Origin: Casuarina equisetifolia | Taxonomy: Eukaryota > Streptophyta > Magnoliopsida > Fagales > Casuarinaceae | Reading direction: 5' to 3' | DNA length: 64,000 nt | NCBI GenBank assembly: GCA_028551475.1 | Contig: CM052354.1 | Span: 4,881,391 to 4,945,390, forward strand | Shown: piece by piece, positions 11,887 through 20,237 of the stretch | Numbering within the stretch: the first letter of the stretch is position 1 | How the letters are laid out: each line of letters begins with the position of its first letter | Position numbers and translations under genes: made by a program | Notes under the pieces: generated by a model | Told to the model about the DNA's origin: nothing | What the model saw: only the letters and a program-made list of their open reading frames with translations | Databases searched by the model: none

Positions 11887-12732
11887 AACAATCGGTTGTC
11901 TGCTTTAGTCCTTTCATATTAGTCTAGTCAAATAAGGCTGCAACCATGAAAAAAGCTTTGAAAAAGAAAAAAGACTCATGATCCCTGAAAGCAACTGACA
12001 ATCCTTAGGGGTTTACTAGTTTTGTCCTTTCATATTGGCAACACTATCTTTAGTACGTTAGGAAATGGTCATTTCATAGGAAAAACGTATAGGGTTAATC
12101 TGACAAGTGGGGTCTAAACCTTTAGAAAACAAGAGCTAATGCTTTAGAAAACAACAAATAAGTGTGTGGATGCTGTGAAAAGAATATCTAGTGTTTTAAA
12201 TAAACAACAAACAAGTAGACAGATGCTTTGGATAAGAAGATATGCTTTAGAAGAGATCAAATGAGAGTCATTCAAGAAAAGGTAGAACATAGAAAAAGCC
12301 AAAAAGAAGACAAAGACACGAATCCCTATTAATGTACTGGCTAAGTTTTAGTGACTCTTTATTCTTTTTATATTAACAATTATTGTTAAGTCTCTAAAGG
12401 TATTTTTAAGGTAAAGAAACACCTGGATGATAGCATTTATTTTGTTGATTTTTTAACAGATATTTATTGAGTTATTTATTTTAAGTTGGATATAAATTTT
12501 TAATAATTTTTAATAATTTTTAATAATTTTTAATAATTTTTAATATGATTATTCTTATAAATTTTCTCTTCCTTGGCCTTAGAAAAGAAGAGCAAGTGCT
12601 TTACAAAAGCAAGCAAAGTGGTGACCGTTTTTGCCAGTGTTGGTGTCAATTCCAACACATGAGTAAGAAGCAACAAACACATGTAAGGAACAAAAATTAT
12701 TTAAAAAAAAAAAGCTAAAGAAAGAAGACAAA
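11887..12732. other. Intergenic, no gene seen
   Basis: Purine-rich, with repeated words such as 'GCTTTAGAAAA' and 'AACAACAAATAAGT' near 12120-12230, which suggest decayed local repeats. It contains the 10-bp array at 12497-12544. Confidence 0.4.
12497..12544 (+). repeat. 10-bp tandem repeat (TTTTTAATAA)
   Basis: Between four and five uninterrupted copies of a 10-bp AT unit. Confidence 0.9.
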
Positions 12733-12973
12733 GACTTAGCACCAATATAGCTGACAACCTATAGTGGCTCTCCATAAAATAATAAGACAATTACCACAAG
12801 AATAACATCACAATGGACAAAAATGGAAGCACAAGACAATAAATAGAAGACCAACACTTGAAGACCGAGACTTAGCACCAGTATAGCTGACAACCTATAG
12901 TGGCTCTCCATAAAATAATAAGATAATTATCACAAGAATAACATCACAATGGACAACAATGGGAGCACAAGAC
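12733..12973 (+). repeat. Tandem duplication, unit about 136 bp
   Basis: The segment starting GACTTAGCACCARTATAGCT at 12733 recurs at 12869 with only a few mismatches over about 105 bp, separated by about 30 bp of non-shared sequence. Similar words (AAAGAAGACAAAGACTTAGC) occur at about 55450 and 56530 and just upstream of the NLR1 promoter block, so it is probably derived from the NLR 5' flank. Confidence 0.8.
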
Positions 12974-14178
12974 AAGTCCTGATTCTTTTATTCGCAAGTG
13001 CAAAGTTGGACCGTAAACTTATGTATTACTATTTGTGATCAATTATCCTAACGTAGCATTATCGTGTATCAAGGTTTCAAGAAGAATCTATTAATGCTTT
13101 GAACTTCAATATTAACTTAAGCTAGTTAGATAGTATCCTTATTATTGAAGACATGTCTTCTAAGTGACATTATTTACCGAAATTGAAAATAAAAGGTGTG
13201 ACAAAAAATTAAAAAATTTCTTCAATTGACAAACATTCTTGCCTTGAAGTTTCCATTATTTGTGCTGGTATGTACATGAGCTAAACTAGTTGTTTTTAAT
13301 TAATTTTTACAAAGTAACATGATAACTCATTTTGTTGATAATCAAGTTATCAAATATTTTCACTAGGAAATATTTCTTATTATTTTTAATATAAAATAAA
13401 TATTTCTTGGATACTAAAAAAGATAATTAGTCGTAAAAAAATTAATTATAATTTTAAATTTGATAATTGTAAATTTTAAAGACAAACAATGAACCATGAC
13501 TAAATTTTCATGTTTGGTGGACTAGAAGAAAGAAGATATTAACTTGTTTCATAAAATCTTTTGATAAAATTTTGATAACTTGAAATTGAATCTTATATTA
13601 GTATTTGCTTATTTCAAAATTAGGATTTGTAGAAATATAAATTCTTTTTGTTTATTCCTAAGTTTTTTTTAATATTTGTGTTTCTTTGTTCCTTGGATAT
13701 TTCTTTTCAATCCTGATAAAGGCTTAGTGTTTTTAATATATTCGTTTAGTTGAGTATTACTAATATATTAAAACTGAATATGATTATAAAGATTGACAAC
13801 TTGTTAGAAGTAAAAGCAAAAATCTCTGTCTTTCTAGTGGAGGCTAGAAGGCCATTGAGAGAAGTCTTTACAGAAAAAGAAACGCTTAGTGTAAAATCAT
13901 CCAACCATTATTGATTCCCTTTTTCTTATTTTTAATTTGATTGCAACAGTTAGCCACTTTTACAACTACTATTTCTCGATATTGCTCAAAACCTAGTATA
14001 CTGACGTTCATTAAATGCATATTAGAGTTTTTAAATTATGCTTATCTAAATAAGCTAAAATCATAGCTCACAATAGTGCCATTTAGCTTCTTAATGAAAG
14101 TAGATCCTTTTCAAATTAAAAGCCTAAAAGATTATTATAAAGTCTCATTTTTGGAATAAATGTCAAGTGAAGAAGTCG
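12974..14178. other. AT-rich upstream flank of NLR1
   Basis: No gene is seen; long A/T runs only. Confidence 0.5.
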
Positions 14179-14217
14179 AAAAAAAAAAAGAGAAAGAGAA
14201 AGAGAAAGAGAAAGAAG
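14179..14217 (+). repeat. (GAGAAA)n microsatellite
   Basis: An A-run followed by about four copies of GAGAAA, in the upstream region of NLR1 and just 5' of the conserved NLR promoter block. Confidence 0.85.
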
Positions 14218-14239
14218 ACGAAGACTTGAAGTCAAACTT

Positions 14240-14617
14240 AGCTGGAAATATATGAGCTTCTTGGTTGTTTTACGGCTTATTTCTTCCAACCACGGAGGAT
14301 CCTTCAAGCTTCGGTGGTTAAATAGTGAAACATAATTGCTAGTGGCTGTAATAATGGCCTGTGAATATAAAATCTCCGTTATGCCTGTCAAAAAGGTTAA
14401 TGAGTCAGACGACGTTCGGATAAGCACACAGGGTGGAAGTTCCCAAAAGGCAACGGGTGGTTGTCAAATACCGAACGGGCCCTTGTTTGTCATGTTTTGG
14501 GTCTTCAAAACACAGAATGCGGTTCAATCTTATTAAGCAGCGGAAACGTATCTCCATTCTACGCTTCCCCTTACTTCAAAAAGCTTTCTCTTACACTCTT
14601 TCAATCATCATCAGGAA
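14240..14617 (+). promoter_or_regulatory. NLR1 promoter and 5' leader region
   Basis: The first 200 bp are clearly homologous to the region upstream of NLR2 (39745-39900) and to fragments at 57206-57370 and 59241-59385. The shared order is GAGCTTCTTGG, the TTCYTCCAAYCACGG word, AATTGC and GCTGTAATAATGG. Conservation in four places marks it as the family's proximal promoter. A possible TATA box (TATAAAA) lies at 14366-14372. If transcription starts just after it, the leader would carry an upstream ATG at 14433 whose 99-codon frame overlaps the NLR1 start in another frame, which could dampen translation. That last point is inference. Confidence 0.55.
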
Positions 14618-14971
14618 ATGGCGGAAGGTAGTCTCTTCTCCATTGCTGGGGGAATCATCAATACTTTGGCCCCGCTGGTTCGCGAAGGGATCGGACTTCT
14701 GTGGGGTTTCCAAAATGAGCTTGAAAACCTGAACCGCACGGTTTCATCCATCCAAGCCGTGCTTCTGGATGCAGAGGAGCGACGGGCTAAGAGCAGTGCA
14801 CTTAACCTGTGGCTTGGGGAGCTAAGCGATATCCTTTACGAAGCGGACGACTTTGTGGATTCTATTTCCACAGAAGCTCTGCGACAAGGAAAAATATCAG
14901 GGGATAACATGGCAAAAAAGGTATGCAAATTCTCCGCCATAGTAAAGCATCCCTTTCATGTTCTTAAAATG
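14618..14971 (+). pseudogene. NLR1, 5' segment: coiled-coil (Rx-type) domain, cut by a copia insertion
   Basis: 118 codons starting MAEGSLFSIAGG, the usual start of RGA-type CNL proteins. NLR2 starts the same way at 40059. The segment holds the Rx-N four-helix domain with LLDAEERRAK and the EDVID-like stretch LSDILYEADDFVDSI. The frame stops only because a Ty1/copia element sits right after codon 118. The 5-bp duplication AAATG (14967-14971) is repeated at 20238-20242, and the reading frame resumes in phase at 20243. Removing the element and one duplication would give a continuous CNL of about 1,167 residues. In this allele the segment can only make a short CC peptide with a few LTR-encoded residues. 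Confidence 0.85.
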
Positions 14972-15183
14972 TATTGAAAGTGATGTCTTTTACATGCACA
15001 TAACAGCCCACATAGTCAGAGGCCCATCTAGGCCCGTGTAATAGTTAATTCTTTATTCTTATTACCTTGTATAAGAGCTAGCGTAGATGTTCCTTTTCGG
15101 TAGTTGTTCATATGTAAGAAACTCATATTCTCTCTCAATGATAAGCTGTTTTGAGTTTTTCAGCTTAAATTGGTTTCTTAACA
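14972..15183 (+). repeat. 5' LTR of the NLR1 copia element
   Basis: 212 bp from TATTGAAAGTG to TTTCTTAACA. The start is fixed by comparing the flanks with uninterrupted NLR2 (TTAAAATGGGCC) and the end by the adjoining primer-binding site. It is 211/212 identical to 20026-20237. Confidence 0.95.
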
Positions 15184-15196
15184 TGGTATCAAGAGC
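15184..15196 (+). other. Primer-binding site (initiator tRNA-Met)
   Basis: TGGTATCAAGAGC directly follows the 5' LTR. This is the usual copia primer site, matching TGGTATCAGAGC with one extra A. The same site occurs in the second element at 33593. Confidence 0.85.
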
Positions 15197-15371
15197 AGGG
15201 ATGATCTTTCCTGTGCTCTCACACGTTTCTGCCTCTCCTTTCTAGATTTTTTTTTTCTTTTTTTTTTTCAGTCCCTTTCTCACCTTTTTTTTCGTCTGTT
15301 CCCCACTGGAACATTCTGTCGAACATTTGGTGTTCGTCTCATTATCTCTTCCTTATCTTTTTTTCTCCCCA

Positions 15372-16373
15372 ATGTCTTTCGATAACTCTCCCAGCCCTGT
15401 TCGCGGTCGCCATGAACGTCGTCATCGGCGTCGCTCTCCTACCCGACACCGCTCCCGTGGCCGTTCTGGCAACCCCGATGATCCTTCCCAAGTCCAACCC
15501 GGCCACCCTCTTTATCTTCATCCCACTGAGCAAACAGGTATTTTGATTGTGTCTGAGAAGCTCCTTGGGATTGAAAATTTCGCTAGTTGGAGCCGCAACA
15601 TGGACAACGCTCTTATGGGAAAAAATAAGCACGGTATTGTGGATCCCTATGTCCCTCAACCCACCTCAGATTCACCTCTATATCCCTTATGGAAGCGCTG
15701 CAATGGGGTCGTTCTCTCTTGGCTTCTCACTGCTCTAGCCCCAGAGATCTACCGCACATTCATCTATGCAACTGATGCTAGGGCTGTCTGGCTTCATCTT
15801 CAGAATCAATTCCAACGCGTGGGGATTCAAGAACTCTGCACTGTCCAACGCGATATGGCCACCATTGCTCAAAACGGTGAACCTGTAGACCATTATTCGT
15901 ACCGGATAGAACGTCTCTGGAGCCAGTACGAGTCCTACATCGCCATTCTCTTTCCTGAACTCAAGAGTGTCAGTGCTTTTAGTCGTTTTCAAGATCGCAT
16001 CAAACTTACCCAGTTCTTGAATGGGTTAGATGAAGATTTCTGCACTGCTCGGTCCCAGATCCACAATACTCGTCCTGTTCTGCAGCTCTCCGAAGCTATA
16101 GGCATGATTCGCGATGAAGAACGGCGTCTACATCGTGGTCGTTCACTCGGGACTGGCCCTCGGCCGAATTCCATGGTCTTTGCCGTCGACGCACAGCTCG
16201 GGAATCTCCAGCTCGGTGCGTGCGGCTCGGACACTCAAGCTCCAGCTCACTCCATCGCACGGGTCGCTCCTGGTGCGGGCCTCCTTGCGCGGGCTCCAGC
16301 TGGGTTCACTCTCACTGACCCGCGGGCCCAAGCCGCTGGGTTCTCTCTTACAGACCCACGCAACTTGTCCTAG
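15372..16373 (+). CDS. Copia gag, N-terminal and UBN2-type capsid region, ending at an in-frame TAG
   Basis: The product begins MSFDNSPSPVRGR and has an Arg-rich basic N-terminus (about residues 10-32) and a gag (UBN2/retrotran_gag) core with ENFASWSRNMDNALMG, LWKRCNGVVLSWL and AVWLHLQNQFQ. An upstream in-frame ATG at 15327 would add 15 hydrophobic residues. I prefer 15372 because the protein then starts with the Ser/Pro-rich leader. The frame ends at TAG 16371-16373 inside gag, before the zinc knuckles, and the following frame (16383 on) is in the same phase. The TAG is therefore more likely a nonsense mutation than a gag-pol boundary signal, but readthrough cannot be excluded. Confidence 0.8.
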   Translation: MSFDNSPSPVRGRHERRHRRRSPTRHRSRGRSGNPDDPSQVQPGHPLYLHPTEQTGILIVSEKLLGIENFASWSRNMDNALMGKNKHGIVDPYVPQPTSDSPLYPLWKRCNGVVLSWLLTALAPEIYRTFIYATDARAVWLHLQNQFQRVGIQELCTVQRDMATIAQNGEPVDHYSYRIERLWSQYESYIAILFPELKSVSAFSRFQDRIKLTQFLNGLDEDFCTARSQIHNTRPVLQLSEAIGMIRDEERRLHRGRSLGTGPRPNSMVFAVDAQLGNLQLGACGSDTQAPAHSIARVAPGAGLLARAPAGFTLTDPRAQAAGFSLTDPRNLS

Positions 16374-16382
16374 CTCACTCCT

Positions 16383-19300
16383 ATGAGTTCCTTTGTCACC
16401 CAGCCCGCATACCTCCCGCAAGCACACTTGGGGTCCGTTGATCAGCAAGCTCCCTCTAAAAATTGCAAGCATTGTGGGCGCCGTGGTCACTCCATAGATG
16501 AATGCTTCCAACTCCATAAATGTGCTCACTGTGGCCGTTCTGGGCATTCTCAATCCAAGTGCTTCAAGCTACACGGTCATCCTCTTCCACCGAAAGGGAA
16601 AGGGAAGGCTACCAATAGACGATCTGCTCATAATGCCACTGCCACTGATGATGCTTCTGATGATGGCACAGTTCTCACTAAAGAGGACCAAAAGGAAATT
16701 ATTTCCTTTATCCGTAGGCAAAAGCAACCCCTTGCAAACTCCTCTACTGCTGGAAATTCTTCCCGGACCACTGCCCATGTAGCAGGTATTTTCCCTAAAC
16801 GCCGTTGTTTCTCTCATTGGCTTGTAGACTCAGGGGCTAGTGACCATATTACGGGTGATTTTCATTGCTTAATTTCTCCTCGGTCATGCATTCATGAATC
16901 TCGCACAGTCAAACTTCCCAATGGCAAACATATTCCCATTACCCATATTGGATCTGTCATTCTCCATAATAGATATTTTCTTTATGATGTGCTTTATGCC
17001 CCCGCTTTTACTGCCAATCTATTGTCTACCACTAAATACACTCATGACAATAATTGTGCTATTACCTTGCTCTCCAAATTCTGTGTTTTTCAGGATTTGC
17101 GGACTGGGACAGTGACGGGGGTTGGTAGAGTGAAACACGGTCTCTATTTCCTTGTTTCTAATTTTGATGCTGATGCATGTAATGATGTAATTTCTTCTTC
17201 TACAGTAGATTCTTTTGTATTCAAGGAGATAAACAATGTTCATGCTCCTTCTTTATCTACTTGTAACATCTTACATCAGCGACTTGGACATCCTTCTTTT
17301 AATGCAATGCGTCATATCTTTGACATTCCCACTTCCTTTATGCATGATATTCAAGCATGTTCTATATGTCCACTTGCCAAGCATGCTAGATCATCCTTCC
17401 CACATAGGACCACAACCACTACTCAATCTTTTGAGTTATTACATGTTGATATATGGGGGCCTTATAAGGCTCCTTCCCACACCGGTGCACGGTATTGTCT
17501 CACCATTGTTGATGACCATACACGTGTCACTTGGACCTATCTCATGAAGCATAAGACTGAGACTCTCCACCATCTAAAATCATTTCTTTCTTTGGTATCA
17601 ACTCAATTTGGGGCATTGATCAAACGTGTTCGTACTGATAATGCTCAAGATTTTTTTAGCACTTCTTGCACCACTTTCTTTGCTTCTCATGGGGTTATTC
17701 ATGAAAGTTCTTGCCCTTATACTCCTCAACAAAATGGAGTGGTTGAGAGGAAACATCGACACCTCTTCAACGTGACTAGGGCTCTTCGCTTTCAATCTCA
17801 TTGCCCCATTCGTTTTTGGAGTGAATGTTTGCTTACTGCGACATATTTGATCAATCGCACCCCTAGTTTTGCCCTCAAAGGCCAAACACCATATGGACGC
17901 CTTTTTGGAAAATTGCCTAACCTTGATCATCTTCGTGTCTTTGGGTGTTTATGTTATGCCGCTAATGTGACCCAGAAGGATAAATTTGGTCACCGCTCCG
18001 TTCCATCTATCTTCATGGGGTACCCTTTTGGTCAAAAGGGTTACCGTCTACTTGACATTCAAAATGGCAAATTCCTTGTGAGTCGCGATGTTCTATTTCA
18101 TGAATCTGTGTTTCCTTTTGCTCATGCATCTCATGATACACCTCTTGACATCCCAGTCACTCCCACATCACCCTCTCACATGCATCCATCACCTTCTGAC
18201 ACTACTTTGCAGGACCCTGATTCACTTGCCATTGTCCCCTACACTGGACCACTTCGAGAATCCCCTCCTTTGCCTTCTATTCCGCCTTCTCGTCGATCAG
18301 GTAGGCTCACTAAACCTCCTATTTGGACTAAGGATTACGTAGGGACTCACATTGCAACCCCTTCCACAGCTCACCCTATATGTAATGCCATTTCCCATCA
18401 TCGCCTTTCTAGCACTCATGACCATTTTATTTGTTCTATTTCTGCTATTGTTGAGCCCTCCACATATCGTGAAGCTGTTTCTGACCCTCATTGGCGAGAT
18501 GCTATGACCGAGGAAATTAGGGCTTTGGAATCAAACCATACATGGGAATTGGTTTCTTTGCCTGCAGGTCGCAAAGCCATAGGCAGCAAATGGGTGTACA
18601 AAGTGAAGTATAAGGCTGATGGTTCCGTTGACCGCTTTAAGGCACGCTTGGTAGCTAAAGGATATAGCCAGCGGCATGGGATTGACTATGAAGACACTTA
18701 TGCTCCAGTAGGAAAGCTCGTGACTGTTCAGATTCTCACGGCTTTAGCTGCAATTCACAATTGGCATATGCATCAGATGGATGTTCACAACGCCTTCCTA
18801 CAAGGGGATTTGGACACTGAAATTTATATGCGTCTTCCAGAAGGATTTCAGCGCAAGGGGGGATCCAAAGTATGCAAATTGAAAAAGTCATTGTATGGGC
18901 TCAAGCAGGCTTCTCGACAATGGTACCAGAAATTCACAGATGCTCTTCTTCGCGCTGGGTTTCATCACTCACAGTATGATTACTCTCTCTTCTTGAAATC
19001 AACACGTAAAGGTCTTATTATTGTGTTCATATATGTTGATGACATGATCATCACTGGAGGTGATGAAGTAGAGATCCAGAACTTAAAGAAATATCTTTGT
19101 TCTACTTTTCATATGAAAGATCTAGGGTTAGTGAAATATTTTCTAGGCGTAGAGATGGCATGTTCTCCGATTGGAATCGTTATGAATCAGCGCAAGTATG
19201 CTCTTGAATTAATTTCAGAATATGGACTATCTGGTTGTAAGCCTGCTTATACCCCCATGGAGCAGAATGTGAAATACACTAGCCTTGAGTATGATGAGTT

Positions 19301-20018
19301 CTTGGATAAAGAGGGGGATTATCCTCTCAAGGACATCACCAAGTACCAACGCTTGGTTGGAAGATTAATTTATCTCACCGTGACTAGACCTGACATATGC
19401 TTTGCTGTTCGGCTCTTAAGTCAGTTTATGCATGCTCCCAAGGAGTCTCACTTTGATGCAGCCCTTCGGGTCATTCGATATGTTAAGAGATCTCCAGGTC
19501 AAGGGTTATTGATGAAATCTGATAATAATTTTACACTGCATGCATACTGTGATGCCACATATGGATCATGCCCTATGGGACGCCGTTCCACCACTGGTTT
19601 TTGTATCATGCTTGGGGATTCACTGATTTCTTGGAAGAGTAAAAAACAATCCACAGTCTCTCGGTCTTCCACTGAATCTGAGTACCGCGCCATGGCCTCC
19701 ACCACATGCGAGATCATCTGGCTTCTGGGACTCTTTCGAGATCTACAGGTACCTTTACTATCCCCTGTCAACCTATATTGTGATAATGAAGCTGCAATGA
19801 AGATTGCTGCGAATCCCGTGTTGCATGAAAAAACCAAGCATATAGAGATTGATCACCATTTCATTCGAGAAAAGATTGCTACACGAGTGATCCGGATGGC
19901 TCATATATCCACTCGCAACCAACCTGCAGATTTGTTGACAAAAGCTTTGGGCATACAACAACATCACTTTCTTCAAAGCAAGCTGGGTGTCTATGATTTG
20001 TATCGCCCACCAGCTTGA
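16383..20018 (+). CDS. Copia gag C-terminus plus pol polyprotein (1,211 codons)
   Basis: Positions count from the first Met after the TAG. Two CCHC zinc knuckles lie at 28-41 and 47-60 (CKHCGRRGHSIDEC, CAHCGRSGHSQSKC). The aspartic protease DSGA is at 149-152. The integrase has an HHCC-type region (about 298-329) and a catalytic triad D356, D419, E455 with the expected 35-residue spacing. Reverse transcriptase has KWVYKVKYKADG (736-747) and YVDD at 884-887. RNase H has YCDATYGSCPMG and TESEYRAM further on. Integrase comes before reverse transcriptase, which makes it copia rather than gypsy. No internal stop or frameshift is seen. It is in frame with the upstream gag frame, separated only by one TAG. 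Confidence 0.9.
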   Translation: MSSFVTQPAYLPQAHLGSVDQQAPSKNCKHCGRRGHSIDECFQLHKCAHCGRSGHSQSKCFKLHGHPLPPKGKGKATNRRSAHNATATDDASDDGTVLTKEDQKEIISFIRRQKQPLANSSTAGNSSRTTAHVAGIFPKRRCFSHWLVDSGASDHITGDFHCLISPRSCIHESRTVKLPNGKHIPITHIGSVILHNRYFLYDVLYAPAFTANLLSTTKYTHDNNCAITLLSKFCVFQDLRTGTVTGVGRVKHGLYFLVSNFDADACNDVISSSTVDSFVFKEINNVHAPSLSTCNILHQRLGHPSFNAMRHIFDIPTSFMHDIQACSICPLAKHARSSFPHRTTTTTQSFELLHVDIWGPYKAPSHTGARYCLTIVDDHTRVTWTYLMKHKTETLHHLKSFLSLVSTQFGALIKRVRTDNAQDFFSTSCTTFFASHGVIHESSCPYTPQQNGVVERKHRHLFNVTRALRFQSHCPIRFWSECLLTATYLINRTPSFALKGQTPYGRLFGKLPNLDHLRVFGCLCYAANVTQKDKFGHRSVPSIFMGYPFGQKGYRLLDIQNGKFLVSRDVLFHESVFPFAHASHDTPLDIPVTPTSPSHMHPSPSDTTLQDPDSLAIVPYTGPLRESPPLPSIPPSRRSGRLTKPPIWTKDYVGTHIATPSTAHPICNAISHHRLSSTHDHFICSISAIVEPSTYREAVSDPHWRDAMTEEIRALESNHTWELVSLPAGRKAIGSKWVYKVKYKADGSVDRFKARLVAKGYSQRHGIDYEDTYAPVGKLVTVQILTALAAIHNWHMHQMDVHNAFLQGDLDTEIYMRLPEGFQRKGGSKVCKLKKSLYGLKQASRQWYQKFTDALLRAGFHHSQYDYSLFLKSTRKGLIIVFIYVDDMIITGGDEVEIQNLKKYLCSTFHMKDLGLVKYFLGVEMACSPIGIVMNQRKYALELISEYGLSGCKPAYTPMEQNVKYTSLEYDEFLDKEGDYPLKDITKYQRLVGRLIYLTVTRPDICFAVRLLSQFMHAPKESHFDAALRVIRYVKRSPGQGLLMKSDNNFTLHAYCDATYGSCPMGRRSTTGFCIMLGDSLISWKSKKQSTVSRSSTESEYRAMASTTCEIIWLLGLFRDLQVPLLSPVNLYCDNEAAMKIAANPVLHEKTKHIEIDHHFIREKIATRVIRMAHISTRNQPADLLTKALGIQQHHFLQSKLGVYDLYRPPA

Positions 20019-20025
20019 GGGGGGA
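20014..20025 (+). other. Polypurine tract
   Basis: CTTGAGGGGGGA, overlapping the pol stop codon and directly before the 3' LTR. It is the priming site for plus-strand synthesis. Confidence 0.8.
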
Positions 20026-20237
20026 TATTGAAAGTGATGTCTTTTACATGCACATAACAGCCCACATAGTCAGAGGCCCATCTAGGCCCGTGTAATAGTT
20101 AATTCTTTATTCTTATTACCTTGTATACGAGCTAGCGTAGATGTTCCTTTTCGGTAGTTGTTCATATGTAAGAAACTCATATTCTCTCTCAATGATAAGC
20201 TGTTTTGAGTTTTTCAGCTTAAATTGGTTTCTTAACA
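20026..20237 (+). repeat. 3' LTR of the NLR1 copia element
   Basis: 212 bp, one difference from the 5' LTR. It contributes the first 32 codons of the chimeric NLR frame that starts at 20141. Confidence 0.95.

Larger units (their letters stand above)
14972..20237 (+). mobile_element. Full-length Ty1/copia LTR retrotransposon inserted in NLR1 (5,266 bp)
   Basis: The element has two 212-bp LTRs, a primer-binding site for initiator tRNA-Met, gag and pol domains in copia order (protease, integrase, reverse transcriptase, RNase H) and a purine tract before the 3' LTR. A 5-bp target-site duplication, AAATG, flanks it. The LTRs differ at one position (A at 15074, C at 20128), so insertion was recent: about 0.2 million years if 1.3e-8 substitutions per site per year is assumed. 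It lies in the same orientation as NLR1. The only visible coding lesion is one in-frame TAG in gag. The LTR ends are TA...CA rather than TG...CA in both copies. Confidence 0.95.

Noticed and set aside
15342..15659. Open frames on the minus strand or in other frames within the first copia element (e.g. 15342-15659, 16143-16553, 17598-17930)
   Set aside because: They are shadows of gag and pol, with no domains of their own.
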